Assembly: GCA_021779955.1 (NCBI GenBank)
Contig: JAJXZS010000020.1
Span: forward strand, 23,345-87,344
Direction: 5' to 3'
DNA length: 64,000 nucleotides
Source of the DNA: Chloroflexota bacterium
Lineage (GTDB): Bacteria > Chloroflexota > Anaerolineae > Anaerolineales > Anaerolineaceae
The translations under genes were made by a program, and so were the position numbers. The notes under the pieces are model-generated. The model worked only from the letters and a program-made list of their open reading frames with translations, was not told the DNA's origin and ran no database searches. Shown piece by piece: positions 26,475-35,513 of the stretch; position 1 is the first letter of the stretch; every line of letters begins with the position of its first letter.

Positions 26475-27116
26475 ATGCTGGGATTGACTCCAAGCGTTCT
26501 GATTTCAAGGTTGCTGATCCTCGTGATTGCACTGACATTTCACGAATTCATGCATGCCTTCATTGCAGACCGGCTTGGCGACGATACACCCCGCAGAGCT
26601 GGCCGCCTCACTCTGAATCCCCTGGCCCACCTCGATCCCATCGGAAGCATTATGCTTATCCTGATCGGGTTCGGTTGGGCAAAACCAGTCCCGATCAATC
26701 CTTACAATCTGAACAAGCATTCTTCTGCAGGCGTACTCTGGGTATCATTGGCAGGACCCGCGTCCAATTTGTTGCTCGCTGTTGTAGGCGCAATTCCGAT
26801 TCGACTTGGCATTTTTCCTATCACCACAGGCAGTGGGCTCTTCCCCACCCCTTTCGGATTCCTGTACACCTTCGTGATGATCAACCTCCTCCTGGCAGTC
26901 TTCAACCTGATCCCCATATCTCCGCTGGACGGAGAAAAAATCTTCGGTTCGCTGCTGCCCAGGGCATGGCAACCTGGCTGGGAGAGATTCCAGGCCATTG
27001 GGCCAATCGTACTTCTGGCCCTTCTTTTCCTCCTACCGCTGATCGGCATCGATGTCATTGGCGCAGTCATGCTGCCAACCGTCAGCGGCCTGCTTCACCT
27101 CTTGACTGGAGTCTAA
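26475..27116 (+). CDS. Site-2 protease family (M50) membrane metalloprotease
   Basis: Intramembrane zinc metalloprotease of 213 aa, minimal form without PDZ domain. HEFMH (residues 23-27) is the HExxH zinc motif in the first helix pair, and [10 protein letters not shown] supplies the third ligand Asp. Six hydrophobic segments are visible. The substrate is unknown. It is followed after 4 bp by the TyrA-like gene. Confidence 0.9.
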   Translation: MLGLTPSVLISRLLILVIALTFHEFMHAFIADRLGDDTPRRAGRLTLNPLAHLDPIGSIMLILIGFGWAKPVPINPYNLNKHSSAGVLWVSLAGPASNLLLAVVGAIPIRLGIFPITTGSGLFPTPFGFLYTFVMINLLLAVFNLIPISPLDGEKIFGSLLPRAWQPGWERFQAIGPIVLLALLFLLPLIGIDVIGAVMLPTVSGLLHLLTGV

Positions 27117-27120
27117 ATCT

Positions 27121-28098
27121 ATGACCGTGAATCTGACCATCATCGGCCTTCGTCAAATTGGCGCGTCGATCGGCCTGGCATTGGAAGTCCATAAAGACAA
27201 AATCTCACGCACAGGCATCGATGCCGATCCAACGCTTGCCCAGAACCTGCTCAAAAAGAAATCGATCGATCATGTAGCGTACAATCTGCCGTCTTCAGTG
27301 CAGGATGCCGATGTCGTGATCCTTGCGCTGCCTGCCGACAGGGTCGAAAACACGCTCAAGATCATTGCGGAAAATCTCAAACCTGGTGCAGTGGTGATCG
27401 ACACATCGCCAAATCGCCAGAAAGCAATCGAATGGGCCAAAGCCGTTCTCCCTCAAGACCGGCATTTCATTTCGATGACGCCCGTGATCAACCCTGCTTA
27501 TCTCGACGTGCCCAGGGAAATTGCCAAAGAGCCCCATGCCGATCTCTTCAAAGATGGGGCAATGGTCATCACCAGCACCGTGGATACCCATCCTGATGCG
27601 CTCAAGCTTGCCGGGGACTTCGCCCGCCTTTTGGATACACACGCCTACTTTTCAGAGCCGGTCGAAGCCGACAGTATCGATGCATCCATCAACCTGCTGC
27701 CCAAACTGGTTGCAGTCGCCCTGGTCAATACCACCTCGAGCCAACCTGGTTGGCGGGATAGTGAACGCCTGGCAGGCATGGCCTACTTGAAAACCACATT
27801 TGCCGCAGAATTGATGGATGAAGAAACCGAACTTGGCAAGACGGCGCTGGTGAACAGCGAACACACCGCCCGCTTGCTCAACGAGATGATCGCCAATCTC
27901 GAAGAGATCAGCGAGGCCATTCAGAACCATGACGCAACTGTGCTGCAATCGCTGCTCGAAGAAGCCAAATCTCGCCGCGAAAAATGGTTATCTACACGCC
28001 TGAAAGCTGATTGGGACAACTATCCCAAGGCGACAACGCTTACTGCCGCAGAAAACATCGCAGGACTGTTTGGGGGCAGACCGCGCAAGAAGAAATAA
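27121..28098 (+). CDS. Prephenate dehydrogenase-like NAD(P)-binding protein
   Basis: A 325-aa two-domain dehydrogenase. The N-terminal Rossmann fold begins LTIIGLRQIGASIGLALE, where the usual GxGxxG is GLRQIG. This is followed by VVILALPADRV and a helical C-terminal domain, like the TyrA/prephenate dehydrogenase group. Key prephenate-site residues cannot be confirmed, so the substrate may differ. Confidence 0.72.
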   Translation: MTVNLTIIGLRQIGASIGLALEVHKDKISRTGIDADPTLAQNLLKKKSIDHVAYNLPSSVQDADVVILALPADRVENTLKIIAENLKPGAVVIDTSPNRQKAIEWAKAVLPQDRHFISMTPVINPAYLDVPREIAKEPHADLFKDGAMVITSTVDTHPDALKLAGDFARLLDTHAYFSEPVEADSIDASINLLPKLVAVALVNTTSSQPGWRDSERLAGMAYLKTTFAAELMDEETELGKTALVNSEHTARLLNEMIANLEEISEAIQNHDATVLQSLLEEAKSRREKWLSTRLKADWDNYPKATTLTAAENIAGLFGGRPRKKK

Positions 28099-28102
28099 TC
28101 CC

Positions 28103-28372
28103 ATGGGCTATTTTTGTTACATCGTCGAATGCTGCGATGGATCATATTACACCGGTTGGACCATGGATCCCAACCGGCGTGAAAAGCAGCACAACTCAGG
28201 GCAAGGCGCCAAATATACTCGCCTGCACCGCCCTGTTCACCTCGTGTACATTGAAGAGGTGGGCGACCGTTCAGCAGCGATGAAGCGCGAGATTGCCATT
28301 AAGCATCTTGACCATGCGCGCAAGAGCCGCCTCATCCATTCTGTGCAAGGCACAACCATCGATGAAAAGTAA
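28103..28372 (+). CDS. GIY-YIG nuclease family protein (YhbQ-like)
   Basis: An 89-aa single-domain GIY-YIG protein with CYIVECCDGSYYTGWT as the two-tyrosine signature, KYTRLHRPVHLVY, and MKREIAIKHL near the end. Such small proteins are thought to act in DNA repair but most are uncharacterised. Its stop overlaps the galactokinase start by 11 bp. Confidence 0.88.
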   Translation: MGYFCYIVECCDGSYYTGWTMDPNRREKQHNSGQGAKYTRLHRPVHLVYIEEVGDRSAAMKREIAIKHLDHARKSRLIHSVQGTTIDEK

Positions 28373-29498
28373 AAACACTCAGACGATCGGGGTTCTTTCA
28401 CCCGGGAGGGTGAACTTGCTGGGTGAGCACGTCGATTATAACGGCGGACTTGTGCTGCCTGCCGCGATTGACCGCTATGTGACACTTACATCAACGCCAC
28501 TGGACAGCCGAATCATGGCCGTGCACGCTCTCGACTTGAAGAGCACCTGCCGCTTCTCACTGGACAATCTTGAACAAAAAAAGGATATCGAAGGCGCAGA
28601 TTTGCCCGATTGGGCAGAGTATCCGGCGGGAGTTGCCTGGGTTCTGCAGAGCCACGGATTTGAGCTCCATGCTCTCGACGTGACTTACACATCCACGGTA
28701 CCCATCGGGGCAGGGTTGAGCAGTTCCGCTGCGGTCGAGGTCGGTTTTGCCGTACTCTGGCAGGCTGCATCGGGCTGGAAGCTCGACCGTCTTGCGCTGG
28801 CGCAGCTCTGCCAGGAAGCTGAGAACCGCTATGTGGGTGTCAACTGCGGCCTGATGGATCAATTCGCCTGCGCCAACGGAGTCAAGGATCACGCTGTCTT
28901 GCTGGATACACGCTCGCTCGAGTGGAAAGCTGTGCCTTTGCCGCCAGAGACAGCCATCGTTATCGCTGATTCAGGCGTCAGGCGATCACTCACGGAGTCG
29001 GGCTACAACGAACGTCGAAACGATTGCGAGACGGCAGTGCAACTGTTGAAGAACGTTTATCCCGGTATCTCGGCCTTGAGGGACGTCACTCCAAACCAAC
29101 TGGAAAATGAGAAAGCCTTGCTACCCAACATGGTTTACAAACGCGCGCGCCACGTGGTGACCGAAATCGACCGCGTGCAGAAAGCTCTCACCCTTCTGAA
29201 TAATGGGGACGCTCAGGGTTTTGGCCAACTGATGGTGGAAACACACCACAGCCTTCGGGACGATTACGAAGTAAGCATCCCTGAATTGGATATTCTTGTC
29301 GAATCTGCGCAGGAACTCCCCGGCTGCCTTGGCGCACGGCTGACCGGTGCGGGTTTCGGCGGCTGCACGGTCAACCTGGTTCAGGAAGCGAACGTGAAGC
29401 AGTTCATCACACGCCTGGCGAGAGAATATAAAGAGAAGACAGGTAAAACCGCCAGGGTATACGTCTGCCACGCCAGCCAGGGGGCAACACTGAAGTAA
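28362..29498 (+). CDS. galK: Galactokinase
   Basis: GHMP kinase of 378 aa phosphorylating galactose at C1. The galactokinase signature GRVNLLGEHVDYNGG lies near residue 15, the ATP loop is PIGAGLSSSAAVEVG, and GARLTGAGFGGCTVNLV is near the C-terminus. The start at 28362 is inside the previous gene. GalT and GalE are not adjacent. Confidence 0.92.
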   Translation: MKSKNTQTIGVLSPGRVNLLGEHVDYNGGLVLPAAIDRYVTLTSTPLDSRIMAVHALDLKSTCRFSLDNLEQKKDIEGADLPDWAEYPAGVAWVLQSHGFELHALDVTYTSTVPIGAGLSSSAAVEVGFAVLWQAASGWKLDRLALAQLCQEAENRYVGVNCGLMDQFACANGVKDHAVLLDTRSLEWKAVPLPPETAIVIADSGVRRSLTESGYNERRNDCETAVQLLKNVYPGISALRDVTPNQLENEKALLPNMVYKRARHVVTEIDRVQKALTLLNNGDAQGFGQLMVETHHSLRDDYEVSIPELDILVESAQELPGCLGARLTGAGFGGCTVNLVQEANVKQFITRLAREYKEKTGKTARVYVCHASQGATLK

Positions 29499-29557
29499 AG
29501 TGACGAGACATAATCTTCGGTCGTAGCTGGAACATAAGTGACCCACCCCAAAAAGAA

Positions 29558-29587
29558 AAGAGATCAGGCATCATGAGCTGATCTCTT
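29558..29587 (-). terminator. Terminator between galK and the phosphoribosyltransferase gene
   Basis: A 10-bp stem (29558-29567 with 29578-29587) with a 10-nt loop. On the minus strand it is followed by TTTTCTTTTT, so it mainly ends the phosphoribosyltransferase transcript. On the plus strand the T-run is poor. Confidence 0.7.
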
Positions 29588-29630
29588 CTGTATTTGCGAC
29601 GATCATTCGGGCAACGCCAGTTGATAAGCC

Positions 29631-30182
29631 TCAGTCCGAAAACACAGGCAAATGCCCCAGAGAGATGATCTCGGCCCATTTGGCGCGTTCGCCCTCGGTG
29701 AAGACCGCGGCTTCAGCAGCGATCGTCGCTCCCGCTTTCTTGACGATCAACTGGATCGCCTGCAGGGTCGAGCCGGTGCTGATCACATCATCCACGATCA
29801 CCGCCTTCTTCCCGCGGATGAGGTCAAGGTCCTTTTCATCCAGGTAGAGCGTTTGGGTTTGACCCGTTGTAATGGAAAGAGTCTCATGCTGTAATGCCTT
29901 GCCCATGTAGGGCTTGTAGTTCTTGCGCAGGATGATATAGGGCTTGTTCGTATCTACCGCAAGCTGATACACAAGCGGAATGCTCTTCGTCTCGGCGGAG
30001 ATCAGCAAGTCATACTCGACCGGCTCGAGCTTCTCGGCAAGCGCTTTGGCCGCCACCTGCACAAACTCCACATCGCCCAAGATGTTCAGAATGGCGATCC
30101 GCAACCCTGGTTTGATCTCGAACAAGGTCAATTCGCGGTGCACCCCGGCGACATCCACACCATAAGTTTGACGATTTTCCAT
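29631..30182 (-). CDS. apt: Adenine phosphoribosyltransferase-like protein
   Basis: A 183-aa PRTase expected to make AMP (or another purine nucleotide) from the base and PRPP. The PRPP-binding motif is VIVDDVISTGST near residue 130, and the segment KPYIILRKNYKPYMG precedes it as in Apt proteins. GGGAG lies a few bases before the ATG. The N-terminus differs from the classical Apt, so xanthine or regulatory (PurR-like) members remain possible. Confidence 0.8.
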   Translation of the reverse strand: MENRQTYGVDVAGVHRELTLFEIKPGLRIAILNILGDVEFVQVAAKALAEKLEPVEYDLLISAETKSIPLVYQLAVDTNKPYIILRKNYKPYMGKALQHETLSITTGQTQTLYLDEKDLDLIRGKKAVIVDDVISTGSTLQAIQLIVKKAGATIAAEAAVFTEGERAKWAEIISLGHLPVFSD

Positions 30183-30272
30183 GGTAGTCTCCCTAATTTG
30201 AATGGCATTGAGCTACAAATAGAAAGTTTATCACAAATTCTTGTCTGAACAACACTCCTGAGATTAAAAAAA

Positions 30273-30359
30273 GCTCTCGCAGAGGATTCTGCGAGAGCAC
30301 ACAGGTATGTGAATACCTATTATAATCATGAAAGCCGGGGACGCCGACCCCGGCTTTCA
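30273..30359. other. Three consecutive hairpins in the apt/ABC intergenic region
   Basis: Within 87 bases lie three perfect hairpins. The stems are 11 bp at 30273-30298 (4-nt loop), 6 bp at 30303-30318 (GTGA loop) and 12 bp at 30329-30359 (7-nt loop). On the minus strand the first is followed by seven T, so it reads as an intrinsic terminator just before apt. The whole block could be the end of a small RNA or an attenuating leader. It occupies most of the 281-bp gap between divergent genes. Confidence 0.6.
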
Positions 30360-30463
30360 AAACTAAGGAGGAGAAGAAGAGAAGTCGCCCTGCTAATATA
30401 ATATACTAACTACACGAATAGTACTTGACTGTTACCCTACGCTATACCTACGAAAAGGCTATC

Positions 30464-31483
30464 ATGAGTGCAGAAAATTCGGTTCTGGTCGAAGATTTAA
30501 GTCGAATTTACAAGATTCGCGGCGCGAAGAAACATGAAACCCGCGAACTGACTGCTTTGTCCCACGTCGACCTCAGCGTGCAGCGCGGCGAGCTTTTCGG
30601 CCTTCTCGGTCCCAATGGCGCAGGCAAGACGACTCTAATCAAGATCCTGACGACCCTCCTCTCCCCTACGAGCGGCAAAGCCAGGGTTGCCGGTTTCGAC
30701 GTTGTCACCCAGGCAGAACAGATCCGCAGTCGCATCAATATGGTTTCCGGCGGCGAGACTTCCGGCTACGGCCTGCTCACCGTGCGCGAAAACCTCTGGA
30801 TGTTCGCCCAGTTTTATGGCATCTCGACCAGGTTGGCAAACGAACGCATTCAACGCCTGCTTGAAATCGTCGAAATGACTGACCGTGCCAATACCAAGAG
30901 CGCAGATCTTTCGACCGGTCTGCGCCAGAAAATGAACATAGTACGGGGTTTCCTCACCGATCCCGAGATCCTCTTCCTCGATGAACCAACGCTTGGCCTG
31001 GATGTTGGCGCATCACGCGATGTGCGCCACTTTATCCGCCGCTGGGTGGACGAAGACCCCACCCGCACCATCCTGCTCACCACCCACTACATGGTCGAAG
31101 CGGATGAGTTGTGCAACCGCGTGGCAATCATCAACAAGGGCAAGGTGCTCGCCTGTGACTCCCCGGCAAACCTTAAGCGCGACTTACGCCGAGAGTCGAT
31201 CTTCAACATCCAGGTGGAAGCGCCCGATGGCTATGTATTCTCGAAGCTCAACGACCTCGCCGGCGTCGTTCGGGTGGATGTTACCCCCGAAGACGGCTAT
31301 ACGCAGCTTGATTTGATGATGCAGGAAGAGTCGGTATTAAGCTCGGTGATCGCCGAATTCAACGCGCACGGACTGCATTTGCGCAGCCTCGAAAAGCGCG
31401 AACCAACCCTCGAAGACGTGTTCGTAGCCCTGGTCGGTGCGCGCATGGAGGAAGTGGAACATGCTGAACCTGCCGAAAGTTGA
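30464..31483 (+). CDS. ABC transporter ATP-binding protein
   Basis: A 339-aa ATPase of an ABC-2 exporter. Walker A is GPNGAGKTT, the signature motif reads DLSTGLRQKM in place of LSGGQ, Walker B is ILFLDEPTLGLD and the switch His is in LLTTHYM. The last ~80 residues form the accessory domain seen in DrrA-like and polysaccharide/drug exporters. An ATG at 30464 with AAGG upstream is preferred over the TTG at 30425. It overlaps the first permease by 23 bp. Confidence 0.93.
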   Translation: MSAENSVLVEDLSRIYKIRGAKKHETRELTALSHVDLSVQRGELFGLLGPNGAGKTTLIKILTTLLSPTSGKARVAGFDVVTQAEQIRSRINMVSGGETSGYGLLTVRENLWMFAQFYGISTRLANERIQRLLEIVEMTDRANTKSADLSTGLRQKMNIVRGFLTDPEILFLDEPTLGLDVGASRDVRHFIRRWVDEDPTRTILLTTHYMVEADELCNRVAIINKGKVLACDSPANLKRDLRRESIFNIQVEAPDGYVFSKLNDLAGVVRVDVTPEDGYTQLDLMMQEESVLSSVIAEFNAHGLHLRSLEKREPTLEDVFVALVGARMEEVEHAEPAES

Positions 31484-32306
31484 AAAACGCTCGACCGGTT
31501 TCGCTCTTTTTCTGCGCACGATCATCGGGCGTGCTTATCCGCGCGTGATCGGTCAACAGCGCGAGAGATCATGGATAATCTTCGATGTTTTCTTCCCCAT
31601 GGTCGCTGTGATCGGCTATGTGTATATCTACAAGGCGATCGGCGCACCATCGGACTACGTGGGGTTCGTGGTACTTGGCGGCGCTATGACCTCCTTCTGG
31701 ATGAACATCCTGTGGGGCATGTCGAGCCAGTTGTACTGGGAAAAAGAGACGGGCAACCTCTCTCTTTACATTGCCTCTCCCGCACCCATGATGGGTGTGC
31801 TGCTTGGAATGGCCGTCGGCGGATTGGTGGCGACTCTCATCCGTGCGGTGGGTGTCATTTTGCTCGGGTCGCTGCTCTTCCATGTGACCTATTCAATTAT
31901 GAACTTCCCCACCCTGGTGCTGATCTTCATGCTTTCGATGGTGGCGCTATACGGCCTGGGGATGATGACCTCCTCGATCTTCCTGCTGCTCAGCCGCGAA
32001 GCCTGGCACCTTGCGAATCTTGCCCAGGAACCCATCTTCCTGGTTTCCGGATTCTACTTTCCGCTCAAATTCATGCCGTTCTGGGTTTCAGCCCTGGCAT
32101 CGCTTATCCCGCTCACACTTGGCCTCGACAGCATGCGCCAGCTCATCTTCGCCTCGGGTCCAACTTTGGGCTTCCTGAGCGTGAATATCGAAGCGTGGAT
32201 CCTTGCAGCGCTGGCCGTCGTTTTCATCGTGGCAGCAAAGCTCCTATTGGACTATATGGAACGGCTTGCCATCCGCGAAGGCCGCATCACTGAGAACCGC
32301 AGATGA
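31461..32306 (+). CDS. ABC-2 type permease
   Basis: A 281-aa integral membrane protein with six helices and the ABC-2 family C-terminal block around GLDSMRQLIFASGP. A strong GGAGGAAG site lies upstream of the ATG at 31461 inside the ATPase gene. It pairs with the second permease and the ATPase to form a heteromeric exporter; cargo is unknown. Confidence 0.9.
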   Translation: MLNLPKVEKRSTGFALFLRTIIGRAYPRVIGQQRERSWIIFDVFFPMVAVIGYVYIYKAIGAPSDYVGFVVLGGAMTSFWMNILWGMSSQLYWEKETGNLSLYIASPAPMMGVLLGMAVGGLVATLIRAVGVILLGSLLFHVTYSIMNFPTLVLIFMLSMVALYGLGMMTSSIFLLLSREAWHLANLAQEPIFLVSGFYFPLKFMPFWVSALASLIPLTLGLDSMRQLIFASGPTLGFLSVNIEAWILAALAVVFIVAAKLLLDYMERLAIREGRITENRR

Positions 32307-32315
32307 AAGGAAAAA

Positions 32316-33194
32316 ATGGCTGAAAGACAGGCTGCTCAGGTTCCTTCAAATATCGTCAGGCGCTCGTTTGCAATCGCAACCTGGCTGGGCTGGAAGATCG
32401 AATCCAACTGGACCGATCCTTTCTTGTTTGCAGTGTATTCCGTCATTAAGCCTCTTGCCGGCGCAGCCATTATCGTCGTGATGTACAGCGTAGTAGCCAG
32501 CGGCAATTTCGATACGCCATATTTTGCCTTCCTCTATTTTGGAAATGCATTTTACCAGTACGTCAGCTCGGTCATCACGGGCGTATCCTGGTCGATCGTG
32601 GATGATCGTGAGCATTACAGGACGTTGAAATATCTCTATGTGGCGCCCATCCGCTTTCAGTACTATCTGCTCGGACGGGGTGTCGCGCGCATTCTGGCCG
32701 GTACGTTTGCCGTGATCATCACGATTGCGGGCGGCGTCTTGTTCCTCCACGTCCCGCTCAATTTTGCCCAAGTGGATTGGCTGCTTTTTAGCGTCTCCTT
32801 CGTGCTTGGCATTGTGGTGTTGATCTACATGGGCCTGGTACTCGCGGGCGTCACCCTGATGCTCGCCCACCATTCCGATGTCGTCGGAGATGCCGTCGCA
32901 TCTGCGATGTTCCTCTTCTCTGGCGCGATATTCCCATTGAGCTACCTGCCGGCATTCATCCGTCCCATCGGATACGCGCTGCCTGTCACTTATTGGCTGG
33001 AGCTTCTGCGCCGGTCGATCATCGGCAGCAGTGTGGAATCGTTCAGCTCCTTTGGCAGCCTGACGAACCTGGAGCTATTGAGCATTCTGCTCGGCTTCAC
33101 ACTTCTATTTGGACTCTTCAGCAACGCAATCTTCAGAGCTTGCGAACGCCGCGCAAAAGAAAAAGGGTTGATCGACCAGATCACCAATTATTGA
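32316..33194 (+). CDS. ABC-2 type permease, second subunit
   Basis: A 292-aa membrane protein with six helices, homologous in layout to the preceding gene (AIFPLSYLPAFIRPIGYALP matches the ABC-2 pre-helix-6 motif). It begins 9 bp after the first permease, so exporter assembly from two unlike permeases is likely. Confidence 0.9.
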   Translation: MAERQAAQVPSNIVRRSFAIATWLGWKIESNWTDPFLFAVYSVIKPLAGAAIIVVMYSVVASGNFDTPYFAFLYFGNAFYQYVSSVITGVSWSIVDDREHYRTLKYLYVAPIRFQYYLLGRGVARILAGTFAVIITIAGGVLFLHVPLNFAQVDWLLFSVSFVLGIVVLIYMGLVLAGVTLMLAHHSDVVGDAVASAMFLFSGAIFPLSYLPAFIRPIGYALPVTYWLELLRRSIIGSSVESFSSFGSLTNLELLSILLGFTLLFGLFSNAIFRACERRAKEKGLIDQITNY

Positions 33195-33210
33195 TACAAG
33201 GACTTGCAAA

Positions 33211-33702
33211 ATGGAATCCACTCGATTTGGTTCGCCTATTGGTATCGTTGAAGTCAGCTGTACTGCCAACGGCATTTCCGGGATTGTCCTGGGGTTGCCG
33301 GGCCACGCATCTTCTGAGTCAAATCTTCCGAATTCGCTGTTGATGGAAGCCACCCGCCAGATGCTGCAATATTTCGCCGGCAAGCGTATGAATTTCGACC
33401 TTCCGCTCGATTGGAATTCGATCCACGGATTTCAGCGGGATGTGCTTACGGTCACGGCTGACATTCCATTCGGTCACGTGCTCACCTACAGGCAAATCGC
33501 GGAGAAATTGGGCAGGCCAACTGCCAGCCGGGCGGTGGGTGGAGCACTCGGACGAAATCCCATTCCCATCCTCATCCCATGTCATCGAGTGGTAGCAGCT
33601 GATGGCAGCCTTTGCGGTTATTCAGCTGCTGACGGTATCAAAACCAAAGCCTGGCTCTTGAGCCTCGAGGAGCATACCGTTGTCGGCAAAAAACTGGTTT
33701 AG
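33211..33702 (+). CDS. Methylated-DNA--protein-cysteine methyltransferase
   Basis: Suicide repair enzyme for O6-alkylguanine, 163 aa. The acceptor Cys is in IPCHRVV (about residue 125), preceded by the helix-turn-helix SRAVGGALGRNP and the Tyr of LTYRQIAEKLG. Cotranscribed with the ABC genes, 16 bp downstream. Confidence 0.93.
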   Translation: MESTRFGSPIGIVEVSCTANGISGIVLGLPGHASSESNLPNSLLMEATRQMLQYFAGKRMNFDLPLDWNSIHGFQRDVLTVTADIPFGHVLTYRQIAEKLGRPTASRAVGGALGRNPIPILIPCHRVVAADGSLCGYSAADGIKTKAWLLSLEEHTVVGKKLV

Positions 33703-34603
33703 GTTCCTCTTCCTGGGTCTTGTTTGGGGATCGTCTTTCCTATGGATCAAGATTGCCCTGCGCGAAGTGGGACCTTTCACACTGGTGATGTTCCGAGTGT
33801 TGTTTGCTGCCCTTGGCCTGGCATTCTTTGTGATCGCCGCCAGATCGCGCTTCAAACTTGAATGGCTGTGGAAATTCGCCTTCGTGGGGTTTTTCAACAT
33901 TGCATTCCCCTTTGTGCTCATATCATGGAGCGAGGAATCCATCTCATCGGGAATGGCAGCGATCCTGAATTCCACAGTTCAGCTGTTCACCATTCTGACC
34001 GCCTCCGTCTTCCTTAAAGAAGAACGCTTCACGGCGCGGAGGGTGATCAGCCTGTTAATCGGATTCTCGGGCGTGATTGTCTTGATGTCAAACAAGCTCG
34101 GCGGCGGAACTGAATCTGTTGCATTGGGCATCGCTGCAATGCTGGTTGCAGCCACTTCTTACGCCAGCGCTTCGGTTTTCGCGCGCAAGAACACGAAAGA
34201 AATTCCTGTCGAAGTGGTATCTTTTGGCCAGATGGTTGGAGCGTTGTGTTTCATCATTCCTGCGACGCTGATCTTCGAACCTTCTTTTCACTTTCCCACC
34301 CAGGCTTCGACCTATTTGGCGCTGGGTTGGCTGGGACTGCTCGGCACATGCGCGACGGCCCTCGTTTGGTATTCACTGATTCACTCGGTCGGGCCAACGA
34401 TCACCAGCATGACCACATACATGTTTCCCCTGGTAGGCGTTTTTCTCGGCGTGTTGTTTTTAGCCGAGAAAATGGATTGGCGCGTTCTGGCAGGCGGTGC
34501 TTTAATCCTCCTGGCGATATTCATCGTCAATTCGCGGCAGGTGACGGCTAACCCCGCTGAAATGGAGTCGATCATGGAGACGGAAGGAAAAATCGATGGA
34601 TAG
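33680..34603 (+). CDS. EamA/DMT family transporter
   Basis: A 307-aa membrane protein with ten helices in two EamA repeats: the first opens FLGLVWGSSFLWIKIALREV and the second starts near residue 155. It probably exports a small metabolite; the substrate is unknown. The start is TTG at 33680, with GAGGAG about 7 bp upstream, inside the end of the methyltransferase gene. Confidence 0.88.
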   Translation: MSAKNWFRFLFLGLVWGSSFLWIKIALREVGPFTLVMFRVLFAALGLAFFVIAARSRFKLEWLWKFAFVGFFNIAFPFVLISWSEESISSGMAAILNSTVQLFTILTASVFLKEERFTARRVISLLIGFSGVIVLMSNKLGGGTESVALGIAAMLVAATSYASASVFARKNTKEIPVEVVSFGQMVGALCFIIPATLIFEPSFHFPTQASTYLALGWLGLLGTCATALVWYSLIHSVGPTITSMTTYMFPLVGVFLGVLFLAEKMDWRVLAGGALILLAIFIVNSRQVTANPAEMESIMETEGKIDG

Positions 34604-35513
34604 TCAGCCAACTGCACACCGCGCCGGTTACGTCGCCGTCATTGGACGGCCCAACGTTGGAAAATCGACGCTCATCAACACCCTGCTTAACCAGAAGATC
34701 GCGGCAGTCTCTCCCCGCCCCCAAACCACGCGCCGCAGGCAGTTGGGTATTCTGACCGAACCGGATGCGCAAATCGTTTTCATCGATACGCCAGGCCTGC
34801 ATATCCCGCAGCATAAGCTTGGTGAATTCATGAACAGCGAGGCTGTCGAAAGCCTGCAGGACGCCGACGTGCTTCTCTGGCTGATCGATGCCAGCACTGA
34901 TCTCACTGAAGAGGACCGCTTGATCGCTGCCCGCCTGAACGCACTGAAGCGGAGGCCCTTCACATTCATCTTGATGACCAAAGCCGACCTTGTCGCGGTC
35001 GATGCACTCGAAAAACGCAGCCGCGCAGCCGGGGAACTCTTCCCCACCGCAGAATTGTTGGTCATTTCTACGGTCACCCGCGCCGGCATCGACGAAATGC
35101 TTGGCAAAGTCAAGTCACTGCTGCCCCAAGGTGAGAATTTCTTCGACCCCGATACGATCACCGATTATTACGAGCGCGACATTGCCGCCGAACTGATCCG
35201 CGAATCTGCGCTGATTTATCTGCGCGACGAGGTACCGCATGCCCTGGCTGTGCGGATTGAGCAGTACCAGGAGCGGTCTGAAACCAATGCGTACATCGAA
35301 GCGACCATCCTGGTCGAACGTGAATCGCATAAGGGAATTGTCATTGGTCAAAATGCGGCGATGCTCAAGAAAATCGGCACCCGCGCCCGTCAGGAGATCG
35401 AATCTATGAGCGGCAGGAAGGTGTTTCTCGATTTACGCGTGAAAGTGAACAAGAATTGGCGCAATAGCCCCGATGCCCTCCGTCTTTTGGGATACACAAC
35501 ATCCAATAAATGA
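34596..35513 (+). CDS. era: GTPase Era
   Basis: Ribosome-assembly GTPase binding the 3' end of 16S rRNA, 305 aa. G1 is GRPNVGKST (17-25) and G3 is DTPG (64-67). The KH domain follows residue ~200 with RESALIYLRDEVPHALAV. Two usual motifs differ: G4 reads TKAD (128-131) instead of NKAD, and the KH loop reads GQNA instead of GxxG. The start overlaps the EamA stop, and the stop overlaps the next start as ATGA. Confidence 0.92.
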   Translation: MDSQPTAHRAGYVAVIGRPNVGKSTLINTLLNQKIAAVSPRPQTTRRRQLGILTEPDAQIVFIDTPGLHIPQHKLGEFMNSEAVESLQDADVLLWLIDASTDLTEEDRLIAARLNALKRRPFTFILMTKADLVAVDALEKRSRAAGELFPTAELLVISTVTRAGIDEMLGKVKSLLPQGENFFDPDTITDYYERDIAAELIRESALIYLRDEVPHALAVRIEQYQERSETNAYIEATILVERESHKGIVIGQNAAMLKKIGTRARQEIESMSGRKVFLDLRVKVNKNWRNSPDALRLLGYTTSNK

